Assembly: GCF_021538615.1 (NCBI RefSeq)
Contig: NZ_JAJHIZ010000003.1
Location: 1,612,001-1,676,000 of the forward strand
DNA length: 64,000 bases
Direction: 5' to 3'
Source of the DNA: Niabella agricola
GTDB taxonomy: Bacteria; Bacteroidota; Bacteroidia; Chitinophagales; Chitinophagaceae
Part shown: one piece after another, positions 53,826 to 62,298 of the stretch
Numbering within the stretch: the stretch's first letter is position 1
Layout: each line of letters begins with the position of its first letter
The notes under the pieces: generated by a model
The model's input: only the letters and a program-made list of their open reading frames with translations
What the model was told of the DNA's origin: nothing
Database searches by the model: none
Program-made: the position numbers and the translations under genes

Positions 53826-54620
53826 CTAAACTGTTTGCTCTTCTTTTATGTATTCTATAAAGCCCTTGCCAAATTCTGTTATTGCCATTTCCTCAAACGG
53901 TCTCATGCCAATGCCTCCAATACCGGAATCGACCAGTAGTCCCCTGGAATACAAGACCTGCTTACTGTATAGGAATTCTCCTTCGGTAAAATTATAAAAT
54001 GCCTGATGCCTGTATATATCAAGCGCCTGTTTCATCTGCTCGAATTGGCTCACCTTTTTTTGAAGGGCGGTAACTTCCGAAATAAGAGTAGAAACGTTGT
54101 TTGCGTAGCCGTTTTCTGCCGATTCTTGTTCCTTCCGCAATGCCTCCTCTTTAGCACCCAAAAGTCTGTTGTCTTCAAAATACCGTTCCTTCCGCTTCAG
54201 ATAGTCACCGTCAAAAACAGTATGTTGCTTCAAGACAGCAATGTCATTGTCAGATAGTGCGGTAACCAGGTCAAGATATATTTCGGCATCGCCGCCATTA
54301 TTTTTTGGTTGCACTATTTGGCTGGTAAGTATAGCCCTAAACTTTTTGTATTTACTTTCGGATTTTGTTTGGGTAACTCTTTTTAGAACGGATTCGAACA
54401 GATCGCAAAAGTCTTCCGTTTTCAGCAATTCCAGGTCAATATCTCTATTGTCCCGGAAAAACTCCGCCAGTAACTCGGTAAAGCGATTAAGCCGGTTCTG
54501 CTTAATCCTGCTGCGGTAATCGAATGTAATTTCTGTAAGTACTGCGCCCGCGTAGGGGATGGCAGCAAAGATTGATTTTGCTATTGATACGCCAATTTCT
54601 TTCTTTTCTTCTTCTGTCAT
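53826..54620 (-). CDS. Hypothetical protein
   Basis: Not recognised. 264 residues, no signal peptide. The N-terminal part has a hydrophobic stretch (SIAKSIFAAIPYAGAVL) that could bind membrane. A helical, charged middle (about residues 130-200, VSTLISEVTALQKKVSQFEQMKQ) looks coiled coil. The C-terminus has a small winged-helix-like region (YSRGLLVDSGIGGIGMRPFEEMAITEFGKGF). It is convergent with the transglutaminase-like gene, 5 bp apart, and is preceded by a 49-residue membrane protein on the same strand. Confidence 0.6.
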   Translation of the reverse strand: MTEEEKKEIGVSIAKSIFAAIPYAGAVLTEITFDYRSRIKQNRLNRFTELLAEFFRDNRDIDLELLKTEDFCDLFESVLKRVTQTKSESKYKKFRAILTSQIVQPKNNGGDAEIYLDLVTALSDNDIAVLKQHTVFDGDYLKRKERYFEDNRLLGAKEEALRKEQESAENGYANNVSTLISEVTALQKKVSQFEQMKQALDIYRHQAFYNFTEGEFLYSKQVLYSRGLLVDSGIGGIGMRPFEEMAITEFGKGFIEYIKEEQTV

Positions 54621-54669
54621 GTTTCAGTAATAATCGGGAAGTGTTTTTCGTGTAGCCGCCCCCAAGCGA

Positions 54670-54819
54670 TTATTTTAAAATTGCGACAATGAGGGATATT
54701 ATGCTTATTACAACGCCGACCCAGGCAGCAATTCTGGTGCTTTTGGTTTCCCTGGCGGCTCTATCGGCGGCCTCAATGTCCGCAACCTGCTTTGAATAAT
54801 TTAACGACCTTAGAGACAT
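54670..54819 (-). CDS. 49-residue single-pass membrane protein
   Basis: A small open frame from ATG at 54819 to TAA at 54670. A charged, helical N-terminus (YSKQVADIEAADRAARETK) precedes one C-terminal membrane helix (IAAWVGVVISIISLIVAIL) and ends in Lys. The topology is that of tail-anchored small proteins. It ends 49 bp upstream of the 264-residue protein on the same strand, so a two-gene unit is likely. The coding call rests on the clean start, stop and helix pattern; no homology was checked. Confidence 0.5.
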   Translation of the reverse strand: MSLRSLNYSKQVADIEAADRAARETKSTRIAAWVGVVISIISLIVAILK

Positions 54820-55127
54820 ACTTATTTGTTTACAGGAAGATACTAAATAATTGCTGTTTTTTTACTTGCGGCTGGAAGAAACCCCGCTTAAAACAGGCCG
54901 AAAAACGTTACCGGCCGATGTAAACTATCTACCTCTCAAAAAGTAATTTACACCCTCAAAGAGCATCTCTAACCTGAAAACGCTAATAAACTGGCACTAA
55001 ACAGGCTGATAAAGCATCCCCGTATTAAAGGAATACATAAATTTGTTACCTTAAAAGGCATGTCCGGCATTTTTTTCGCGCTGCCGGCTTCCACACCCCG
55101 GAATATACGGGAAACAGGAAAAAATAT
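54820..55127. other. Intergenic stretch between divergent units
   Basis: No gene is supported. It separates the small membrane-protein unit (minus) from the AAA ATPase unit (plus) and should carry both promoters. No clear TTTG-N20-TAnnTTTG pair was identified. Confidence 0.4.
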
Positions 55128-56408
55128 ATGAGTAGGATACAAATCTTAAACTTTGGACCAATTAAAGATGGCAACCATGCAAACGAGGGTTGGATAGACC
55201 TTGCAAAGGTGACCATTTTTATAGGCAACCAGGGATCGGGCAAAAGCACTGTAGCTAAGCTGATATCTACCTTTAGCTGGATGGAGAAAGCGCTCATTCG
55301 CGGCGATTTTTCCCAGAAAGAGCTGGAGCGTAAAAATAAACTCAAAAGCAAGTTTCTGGTGTACCACCGTTTAGAGGAATATCTTAAAGATAATACCAGC
55401 ATCAGCTACGAAGGGGATGCTTACTGCATTAATTATAGCAGAGGCTTTTTACAAATTTCTGAAAATACGGCATCAAACGGCCGGTATGCGCTGCCGCAGA
55501 TCATGTACGTACCGGCGGAACGCAATTTTCTTTCTTACCTGAAAAAGGCAAGGGAAATAAAGTTGTCCTCTGCTGCTTTGCAGGAATTTCTTGTGGAGTT
55601 TGATAACGCCAAGAACAACATGAAGGGGGCTTTAAAGCTACCGCTGAATAATAATACCCAGCTGGAATACCATAAGCTGACGGATACACTTTATATAAAA
55701 GGAGACGATTACCGGATAAAACTGGGAGATGCATCCAGCGGATACCAGTCGCTTGTACCGCTCAATATTGTGTCGGACTACCTGGCTAACAGAGTAAAAC
55801 GGACTGCATCTGAAAAAGACGAGCCTATGACTCTGGATGAAATGAACCGTTTTAGAAAAAGCATCGGACAAATAATTGCCAACAACAGCCTTACAGAGGA
55901 GCAGCGCCGAATTGCCATATCGGAACTGTCTAATAAATTTAATAAGACAGCTTTTATTAATATAGTGGAAGAACCGGAGCAGAACCTCTTCCCTACATCG
56001 CAACAGGGCACCTTGTATGCGCTGCTTTCTGCAAACAATCTGAGCGGGGCAAATAAGTTGGTAATCACTACACATAGCCCATATACCATCAACTACCTAA
56101 GCATTGCCATTCAAGCGGGGCAACTGACGGAAAAGATCGAGCAGGCCTACAATGATCAATCCCATACAATCACTTTAAGCGATGCCCCAAGAAATCAATT
56201 ACAAAGCCGGGTAAATGCTATTGTGCCCAAATCTGCGATGTTGCGGGCTACGGATCTGCACGTGTATGAGCTGAATGAGACTGACGGAACAATCAGCAGA
56301 CTTGGCGACTACGATGGTATTCCATCTGATGAAAATTATCTTAACCGCAGCCTACGCGCTGGGAACGAACTTTTTGACAAACTACTGGAAATAGAGGAGG
56401 AATTGTAA
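55128..56408 (+). CDS. AAA ATPase (AAA_15/OLD-like) of a two-gene unit
   Basis: 426 residues with ABC-type ATPase features: Walker A G33-NQGSGKST41, a signature-like SSGYQSLVPL (about 213-222), Walker B in FINIVEEPEQNLFP, and the H-loop LVITTHSPYTINYL. The VPAERNFLSYL segment is typical of the AAA_15/AAA_21 group, which drives several antiphage and toxin systems (PARIS, Septu, Gabija-like). No TOPRIM domain is visible. The next gene overlaps by one base (TAATG), so expression is coupled. A defence role is inferred. Confidence 0.8.
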   Translation: MSRIQILNFGPIKDGNHANEGWIDLAKVTIFIGNQGSGKSTVAKLISTFSWMEKALIRGDFSQKELERKNKLKSKFLVYHRLEEYLKDNTSISYEGDAYCINYSRGFLQISENTASNGRYALPQIMYVPAERNFLSYLKKAREIKLSSAALQEFLVEFDNAKNNMKGALKLPLNNNTQLEYHKLTDTLYIKGDDYRIKLGDASSGYQSLVPLNIVSDYLANRVKRTASEKDEPMTLDEMNRFRKSIGQIIANNSLTEEQRRIAISELSNKFNKTAFINIVEEPEQNLFPTSQQGTLYALLSANNLSGANKLVITTHSPYTINYLSIAIQAGQLTEKIEQAYNDQSHTITLSDAPRNQLQSRVNAIVPKSAMLRATDLHVYELNETDGTISRLGDYDGIPSDENYLNRSLRAGNELFDKLLEIEEEL

Positions 56409-56905
56409 TGCCCGATTTTTTCACCAACAACTGCCAGGAAGCTCCTCGTAGCGAGCCTACCTTTGGCCTATGTGATGATAGTAATAATGCACCAGCTTAC
56501 ACAAACATAGCCGATCCAGAAACCTGGATAGCCACGGTTAATAATAAGTCTGGCCTGCCCGTAATTTTTACAGCAATAGACAAATGTATTATACAAGATC
56601 ATGAATTTGAAGGGCGCGGCCGCTGCGATGGCATGCTTACTACCACGCAGCACCTATACCTGGTAGAACTAAAGGACAGGGACTACCCGGGCGTAATTCC
56701 GGCTGCGGTGCAACAATTAGTTTCTACCGTGGAATTTCTATATGAATACCACCCTAAAGAAGTAAGCGCTTACAGGCATAAAAAAATATTTGCCTGCAAT
56801 AAACGGAAACCAAAGTCGGTAGAAGTAGATAGCGCCCGACAAAAACAGTTCTTTGATACATACAGGTTCCGGATTGATATACAAGCTACAGTTCTGATGC
56901 TGTGA
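56408..56905 (+). CDS. Small PD-(D/E)XK-like protein coupled to the AAA ATPase
   Basis: 165 residues. D74 (GRGRCDGML), E87-L-K89 (YLVELKDRD) and a helix with Gln102-Gln103 (AAVQQLVSTV) give the layout of a PD-(D/E)XK nuclease core. The start ATG overlaps the ATPase stop in TAATG. Pairing of an AAA_15 ATPase with a small nuclease fits a restriction or abortive-infection unit, but it matches no named system I can assign. The N-terminal 60 residues are unique. A terminator follows at 57001. Confidence 0.65.
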   Translation: MPDFFTNNCQEAPRSEPTFGLCDDSNNAPAYTNIADPETWIATVNNKSGLPVIFTAIDKCIIQDHEFEGRGRCDGMLTTTQHLYLVELKDRDYPGVIPAAVQQLVSTVEFLYEYHPKEVSAYRHKKIFACNKRKPKSVEVDSARQKQFFDTYRFRIDIQATVLML

Positions 56906-57000
56906 TAAAATATAGAAACTGGCATGCTCATCATTTAGTCGCTGCCTATTTGCCCCCAGCCTAATTAAACACGAATAGTTTTCCTCATGTCAGAGCAAAA

Positions 57001-57028
57001 AAATAAGCCCCTGCACGGGGGCTTATTT
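57001..57028. terminator. Bidirectional intrinsic terminator
   Basis: An 11-bp stem, AAATAAGCCCC and GGGGCTTATTT, with A-rich and T-rich flanks, between the convergent ATPase/nuclease unit and the lipoprotein gene. Confidence 0.88.
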
Positions 57029-57081
57029 TTACATCCGATATTCTGTACATTGATTGAAAAACTTCTTCTCCCTTCCAGGAG

Positions 57082-57504
57082 TTATTTTAACCTTCTGAAG
57101 GTGCGGGAACATCCCTCATCACAATCGAAATTATTTAAAACAAGAGTGTTGTCATTATTCTCCAAACGGGCATTGGCAGCTCCTTTAATGCTGTACCATA
57201 CAGTAGGAGCATTACTCACGCAGTTTGTAAAAGAAACTACCAGGTTTTTGCTTTTGGGATCTTCATTTCCCTTTTCATCAAAGGTAAAAGTTCCTGAACA
57301 GGAAAAATCGCTTGCAGTTACTGCGCCCGTCGAGTCAAAACTTACATAATAATTTTCCTTTTCTGCATCATTCTTACCCTGTAGAACCAATTTCCATTTC
57401 CCAACAATTCCGTTGCCCTTTCCATCGGCAAATTCAGAAAGTTTATGCTGTTTACTGCAGGAAAGTAAGATTACTGTAAAAAGGAAAAGTAAATGTATTT
57501 TCAT
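57082..57504 (-). CDS. Small lipoprotein of unknown function
   Basis: 140 residues from the ATG at 57504 (an upstream in-frame start adds three residues). The lipobox is ILLSC. The mature part is beta-rich and lipocalin-like in tone (IVGKWKLVLQGKNDAEKENYY, then SFDSTGAVTASDFSCSGTF), with four Cys that could form disulfides (two in DCDEGC). It lies 39 bp downstream of the metalloprotease gene on the same strand, so it may be cotranscribed with it. Confidence 0.68.
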   Translation of the reverse strand: MKIHLLFLFTVILLSCSKQHKLSEFADGKGNGIVGKWKLVLQGKNDAEKENYYVSFDSTGAVTASDFSCSGTFTFDEKGNEDPKSKNLVVSFTNCVSNAPTVWYSIKGAANARLENNDNTLVLNNFDCDEGCSRTFRRLK

Positions 57505-57542
57505 GACAATCACGCTTGTATGTTTAAGGTATTATAAATCAA

Positions 57543-59354
57543 TTATTTAACATTTAGGGCTTGTTCATAAATGTTACCGTCTTGTAAAAGTACTATTTTA
57601 TAATTGCCAGACGTCAGGCCCCTTAAAAAAGTACGGGGGGTTGTGGCCTTTTCATTGTGAAAAATACGGTTTCCGGCGCTGTTATAGATAGAAAGATCAA
57701 AATCATTGGTCATTTTTGCATGCCTGTTTTTATTACCCGCCAAAATAGATCTTAAGTTATTATAGTCGGAAGAAAAGCCAATATTATGGCCTTTGGCCTT
57801 TGAATCGTAGGTTACATCCAACGCCATAAAAGATGTACAGGATTGCTTAATGAAATAGGCATGTCCGGGACTCCATGAATTCCAGTTGCCGCATTTATCC
57901 TTGGCTCTGCATACGATCTCGATAACGTATTGAGACGAGTTACTATGTAACCAGAGATATATGGAATTTCCAAGTACTGTAGAGTTCGTTTTTGTATAGC
58001 TGGTAATCATAGTGGCTGGGCTCGTCGAATAATCGTATATTTTCCAATCAACCTCCGCTGCATCCGGATGGGTGTTAATGTCCTGCCACGGACCTGTAGT
58101 TGTATAACCAGCAGCAAAATTCCTTTCGGTATTCCAGGTTAAACAAGAGGATGATGCTGGATTTAGCGCGATACTGGGTGCGTTGGGCGTTGGTAAATAC
58201 ACGGCTTTCCAAACACTTATGCTTTGGCCGCTAGTTGTAATTCTTGCCCATAAAAGAACTGATCCGTATTCTCCGTCCACCTGTGTTACTGTTATAGTAT
58301 TGGAAGTTTGATTACTAAATGTTACAGCACCCGGTCTGCTTGCACTCCAAACAACAGTTGCACCGGAGGGTACGCTGCTTAAAGTATATACTGTCGGCTT
58401 ACAAGCATCGCTAGGACCAGTTATTTCTGGAACATCACAAGTGGACTTTTTAATAGGTTGCAAAACTGAGGCGGCATCTAATGCGGCATGCATCCGGCTT
58501 TCCTGACCATTTGTAAATGCAGTCCTGCATGCCTGAGTCGAATAAGACATGAAGTTATTTGTCAAAGGTGAAAAACCCGTACCCGTAAAAGTACAAGCAC
58601 TGTTAACCTGCCCGCTTAAACAAGGGTCGGCGGGAGTATCGCATACAAAATCACCACATGTCGTGCAATTACTTCCGTCAGTTGCCTCCTGGCAGGCTCC
58701 TGTGTCTGCACATCCCCGCCCTCTATGTGTATGAAAGAGATTCAGGCAATGCCCTACCTCATGCATTGTGGTAGCCTGAAGCGCAACAGATTGATCTATT
58801 GCAGCATTTTTTGAAGGGATATCCTCAGCCAGTCCGGCATATGCACCATCAACATCAGAGATACTTGACACCAAGTATAAATTCAAGGCGTTTGCGTTAT
58901 TATTTATCCCTATAAGACCTGGAAATTCATTCGTTGCGGTGTTTACATCCAAACTATAATATGTTGAGTTGTCTATATAATCTACGCTGGCTTTATAAAA
59001 ATATATTCTTCGATAATTATAAGCATCATTTAAATTTTGGATTATGTCATCGGCGAATGCGCCATTAAAACCGCCGGTTCCATTTGTTTCGCGTACAATA
59101 TGGATGGAAACATTAATGCAGTAAGCAGGAACTGTCAGCAGACTACGTCGATTTGGAGCGAGCTTTTCAAAATCCTGATTTTCGAGAGAGTCGGGCGTAC
59201 GACATTCAAGCAACCCAGTTTGATTCATCAGTTTCTTTTTTGAGGCCTTTGATTCAGTGTCAGCCGGATTGATGCGGCTATCTTTTTGCTTATTACAACT
59301 CTGAAAAATAGATAAGCAGAGCAGGCTGAAAAGTGCAATCATTTTTAGTTTCAT
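57543..59354 (-). CDS. M43-family (pappalysin/cytophagalysin-like) metalloprotease with T9SS-type C-terminal tail
   Basis: 603 residues. The lipoprotein-like signal has SIFQSC at its end. The zinc site is H198-E199-VGH202-CLNLFH208 and the Met-turn is NFMSYST. After the catalytic domain (about 75-300), two PKD/Ig-like domains follow. The last 75 residues (DLSIYNSAGNRIFHNEKATT, LRGLTSGNYKIVLLQDGNIYEQALNVK segment) match type A sorting domains of the type IX secretion system. Having both a lipobox and a T9SS tail is odd, since T9SS cargo usually has a plain signal peptide. Confidence 0.85.
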   Translation of the reverse strand: MKLKMIALFSLLCLSIFQSCNKQKDSRINPADTESKASKKKLMNQTGLLECRTPDSLENQDFEKLAPNRRSLLTVPAYCINVSIHIVRETNGTGGFNGAFADDIIQNLNDAYNYRRIYFYKASVDYIDNSTYYSLDVNTATNEFPGLIGINNNANALNLYLVSSISDVDGAYAGLAEDIPSKNAAIDQSVALQATTMHEVGHCLNLFHTHRGRGCADTGACQEATDGSNCTTCGDFVCDTPADPCLSGQVNSACTFTGTGFSPLTNNFMSYSTQACRTAFTNGQESRMHAALDAASVLQPIKKSTCDVPEITGPSDACKPTVYTLSSVPSGATVVWSASRPGAVTFSNQTSNTITVTQVDGEYGSVLLWARITTSGQSISVWKAVYLPTPNAPSIALNPASSSCLTWNTERNFAAGYTTTGPWQDINTHPDAAEVDWKIYDYSTSPATMITSYTKTNSTVLGNSIYLWLHSNSSQYVIEIVCRAKDKCGNWNSWSPGHAYFIKQSCTSFMALDVTYDSKAKGHNIGFSSDYNNLRSILAGNKNRHAKMTNDFDLSIYNSAGNRIFHNEKATTPRTFLRGLTSGNYKIVLLQDGNIYEQALNVK

Positions 59355-59616
59355 AAATATTAATTTTAATGTGAATTAAGAGGACATACGGGTTACCTTA
59401 TCGCAAGACCTACCAGGTTGGGATATCAATATGAGGACTAGCTAGAATGTTTCTGAAGGGAGCAATTACAATAGCACGTTTATTATCAGCAGCACATTGC
59501 AATCAGATTTGTTAGTTTAGCATCAATATCATTAAATTGGCATTTTTGGTAAAATAATTCAATAATTAGCAGCTCATTAAACCAAATTTATATTTAATAT
59601 TTAAATAAAAAAAATA

Positions 59617-59646
59617 TTACTTGTCATGATTTTTCGTGACAAGTAA
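59617..59646. repeat. Perfect 10-bp inverted repeat (TTACTTGTCA/TGACAAGTAA)
   Basis: The arms are perfect, and three further pairs can form across the 10-nt interval, leaving a 4-nt loop. It is flanked by A/T runs, so it may act as a minus-strand terminator or as an operator upstream of the metalloprotease gene. Confidence 0.6.
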
Positions 59647-59927
59647 AAATTTGAGTTACGAAAAAAAAGCATTTAATTGCGAAGCATCTAGACGTCGCTA
59701 AAATGGTAAAAATCCATTGAACTTGTTTCACTAAAATATTAATTTCTCTGTGTTTCTAATTTAAATTAGAAGCGGCCCATCCTTTCTAGGCTGGGCATTT
59801 TAATGCCATAATGAGCAACGGACCGCATTCGCCATTAGTGTAACGAAAAAGCCAGGTCCGGCGCTTCTTTTCTAACACATTAAAGAGTTTGCCATTGAAG
59901 AGGTAAATACCGGCCATTGGTGATTCA

Positions 59928-59984
59928 CACTGATATTGTCACCTTTTGTACAATTATTTAATGTCCGAGGTGTCTAACTTTGAA
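59928..59984 (+). repeat. Promoter-like repeat unit, copy 1
   Basis: Contains atattgtcaccttttg, then TAACTTTG at 59975-59982 (a perfect TAnnTTTG). The TTTG to -7 spacing is 26 bp, as in copy 2, longer than the usual 19-20. Confidence 0.5.
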
Positions 59985-60085
59985 CTGCTATTTATTCACT
60001 GTTGAAAAGATAGATGCCGCTTATACAACCGGTTCTTTTATTTAAGAAGGAAAGCTGTAACGTTTGGTTACGGCTTTTTCTTTTT
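59985..60085 (+). ncRNA. Candidate small RNA between promoter-like repeat and terminator
   Basis: A transcript started at the TAACTTTG element (59975-59982) would run about 100 nt to a strong terminator at 60051-60085. There is no open frame of note. It is a candidate only. Confidence 0.35.
60051..60085 (+). terminator. Intrinsic terminator
   Basis: AAAGCTGTAAC pairs with GTTACGGCTTT (one T-G pair) around loop GTTTG, followed by TTTCTTTTTT. Confidence 0.85.
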
Positions 60086-60099
60086 TCAGAACTGATTTA

Positions 60100-60156
60100 T
60101 ACTAATATTGTTACCTTTTGCGTAACTATTCAACGTCTACCCGGCTTAACTTTGAA
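60100..60156 (+). repeat. Promoter-like repeat unit, copy 2
   Basis: Contains aatattgttaccttttg and TAACTTTG at 60147-60154, with the same 26-bp spacing as copy 1. It points toward the lipoprotein gene at 60557, about 400 bp on. Confidence 0.5.
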
Positions 60157-60505
60157 TAATCCTTACGCATGACATGGTTTGTTAAGCTAGGGTCTTTGTT
60201 TAAAGGTATAATTTTGGCGCTGTCATCCGGAAATGACCGACTGTATAAGAATAACAAGGGAAAATGAGCGGAGGAATAAGATGTTCAATCTTCGACCAAA
60301 TTGCTGGAATTCAGGATTTTCTAATTTTCATTTTGCAAATACTGCCTACGCCGGCTTACCTAACACTATGTTTTGAACAAGAATTGTCATGATTTTTGAA
60401 ACCAATATAATGTTTTATATAAGAGGCAAATAGTTTTTAGGTTGTACATTTACTGTATACGTTTTTAAAGTATAGACATACATTTTAGTCAAACTTCGCA
60501 ACGGT

Positions 60506-60531
60506 ACCGCAACTGGCCAGCTGCGGTTTTT
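60506..60531 (+). terminator. Terminator-like hairpin just upstream of the lipoprotein gene
   Basis: ACCGCA pairs with TGCGGT, with a CTGG/CCAG palindrome inside, followed by TTTTT. It ends 26 bp before the start of the next gene, so it may be an attenuator or the end of an upstream RNA. Confidence 0.6.
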
Positions 60532-60556
60532 ACAATTCACAACAAACAAAATTATT

Positions 60557-60979
60557 ATGAGAACAATACTTATTGTTGCTATTGCCATTTCAGTTGCTGT
60601 ATCCTGTACCGATGATCCCAAAGTGCAGATCACCGGCGCTTACGCCAGGGAATTTACCTTTAAACAAAATGTGCTTTCTACGGGTGAAGAACTGGGAACG
60701 GCAACAATCAGGGACACTATTTTTATAAGAGCTAAGGAACAAGGGTATGAAATTTCCAACCATAAATGGCGCAAAAACGACTATGACTAGGAGGGCTGGC
60801 AAAACCTTGAGCATGCCGAAAATCGTCCGCGCCATACCTACCAGGTCAGATTTGACAAAACAGATAATACATTGATCGCTGAAGGTGGCCTGTATAAGCC
60901 GCTCCTGCTCGATTTCAGAAACAAACAGCTGTACCTGAGCGACAACAAAGAAGATGCGTACAAGAAAGTAGCAGAGTAG
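60557..60979 (+). pseudogene. Lipoprotein gene interrupted by an in-frame TAG
   Basis: The frame starts with a lipoprotein signal (MRTILIVAIAISVAVSC, lipobox AVSC) and runs to TAG at 60788-60790. The same frame continues open for another 62 codons after it (EGWQNLEHAENRPRHTYQV onward) to TAG at 60979. The continuation is coding-like (acidic, regular), so a single base change probably created the stop. As written the product is 77 residues. Family unknown. It is convergent with the SUKH gene, with 8 bp between the ends. Confidence 0.7.
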
Positions 60980-60987
60980 TAACCGCT

Positions 60988-61650
60988 TTATTTTGGTGTA
61001 CGCCTGGCGTACTTCTCTTTGGCTTCGACAAGCGCGGAATCGAGCCATAGCTCATACCAATCCAGAAAATTAATTTTTTCTTCATTGCCAAATTCGGTTG
61101 ACGGATAAATACCTGCGTCATTTCCCCGGTCGTCGGTCCACATGTTACCGTATTCCGGCCCGTTCACCACCAGGTTCAGGCTAATACCGCAGCCGTAATT
61201 GCAGATTGCCAATACGCCGTTCATCTGTTCGCTGGAATAATATGCCTTGTAAAAGGCTTCGTGTTCTGTTTCAAATCGCAACTCGCTTTCCTCTTCCTGT
61301 ACAGTAGGCGTAAAGCTCCTATTCCAGGGTTGGGTATGGGCAAACGGTACGGATGGGTCGAGCAGGCTGTCTGCCCTTTTGTAGTCAAGATCACTAAACA
61401 AAACATTTTCCAAAGGCTCCAACCCGTAAAACGGCCCCGCGCCCCCATTTCCCAATGTTGTATAAAAATCAGAAAAGCCTTCCGGCAGCTTAATGCTATG
61501 TGCCGCTTCAAATTGCGCCAGCACTTCAGCTGGCAGGGGATCATTCAACCGGTACTTATGCTTTTTAGCGCCGAAAAGGACCAGGTCGGGATCTGCATCC
61601 CTAAGCAACTGTAATTTCTGGCTGATTCGCTCTATTTCTTGTTTCATCAT
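60988..61650 (-). CDS. SMI1/KNR4 (SUKH) family protein
   Basis: A 220-residue soluble protein. The SUKH core is visible: LPEGFSDFYTTLGNGGAGPFYGLEPL and the Trp/Asp-rich end (FLDWYELWLDSALVEA). In bacteria SUKH proteins are often immunity proteins against polymorphic or contact-dependent toxins. No toxin gene is seen next to it here, so it could be an orphan immunity gene. The start could be either of two adjacent ATGs. Confidence 0.82.
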   Translation of the reverse strand: MMKQEIERISQKLQLLRDADPDLVLFGAKKHKYRLNDPLPAEVLAQFEAAHSIKLPEGFSDFYTTLGNGGAGPFYGLEPLENVLFSDLDYKRADSLLDPSVPFAHTQPWNRSFTPTVQEEESELRFETEHEAFYKAYYSSEQMNGVLAICNYGCGISLNLVVNGPEYGNMWTDDRGNDAGIYPSTEFGNEEKINFLDWYELWLDSALVEAKEKYARRTPK

Positions 61651-62298
61651 TCAAAAGGTTATTGGCGGCATTGCCTTACCAAATATAGCAACCTATTTCA
61701 CTAAGAGATTCATAAAAAAGAAGCGTGCTAAGCATCCCGGTGCAGTAGTTGGGGGGGGTATTGGAGATATGGGGAAAGACATGATTGCGTGTTAGGAAGA
61801 AAAAAAGAAATAATATTCCCCCGGCCCCACCTCCGGGCCCGCCGCAGCGAAGTCCCAGCTATAAGGAAGTGATCATTGTAAAAGTGCGTCGTTATCAAGC
61901 AAGAAACAACAGGCTGCAACTTAAATGTCATTATCAACGCTCAAAAGAACCCGAAAACAATTTACGTAACGGCAAAATCTGCAACCTGTTTGAAAAAATG
62001 GGCTGGGGATGGTGAGCGAGCTTCCCATTTTTTCAAAGGGGTTGCACCGCTTTTTGCAAAAAGATTGCTCCGACCGCAGGGAGGAGGGATCTTTTTGCCC
62101 TGCTACATATCTGACAGGTACCGAATTCCCGGACCAATACTAACAAAGGCAACAGGGCTGCATTGTGCAAACACCCTGCTGCCCTATTACAATCCTTACC
62201 TGTACTTGGCCAGGTTCTCCATATCAACACGGACCTCCTTAGCCTCGTTGTCGTACCTGCTATAACAAAGGGATCTTACTGCCCTCCCAGGAAACACA
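61651..62298. other. Intergenic region with strong inverted repeats
   Basis: No gene is supported. A perfect 14-bp repeat pair, TTTGAAAAAATGGG (61989-62002) and CCCATTTTTTCAAA (62024-62037), is followed by CTTTTTGCAAAAAG (62050-62063), whose right arm GCAAAAAGAT (62056-62065) also pairs with ATCTTTTTGC (62089-62098). There is also a G8 run near 61751. Confidence 0.6.

Larger units (their letters stand above)
59355..60556. other. 1.2-kb gene-free, AT-rich stretch with duplicated promoter-like module and hairpins
   Basis: No coding gene is supported. Landmarks are a 10-bp inverted repeat at 59617-59646, a 50-bp promoter-like module present twice (about 59928-59984 and 60100-60156), a terminator at 60051-60085, and a hairpin at 60506-60531. 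Together they suggest one or more small RNAs. Confidence 0.5.

Noticed and set aside
61785..62265. Overlapping plus-strand frames upstream of the ParB-like gene
   Set aside because: They run through the inverted repeats, have biased low-complexity composition and no domain.
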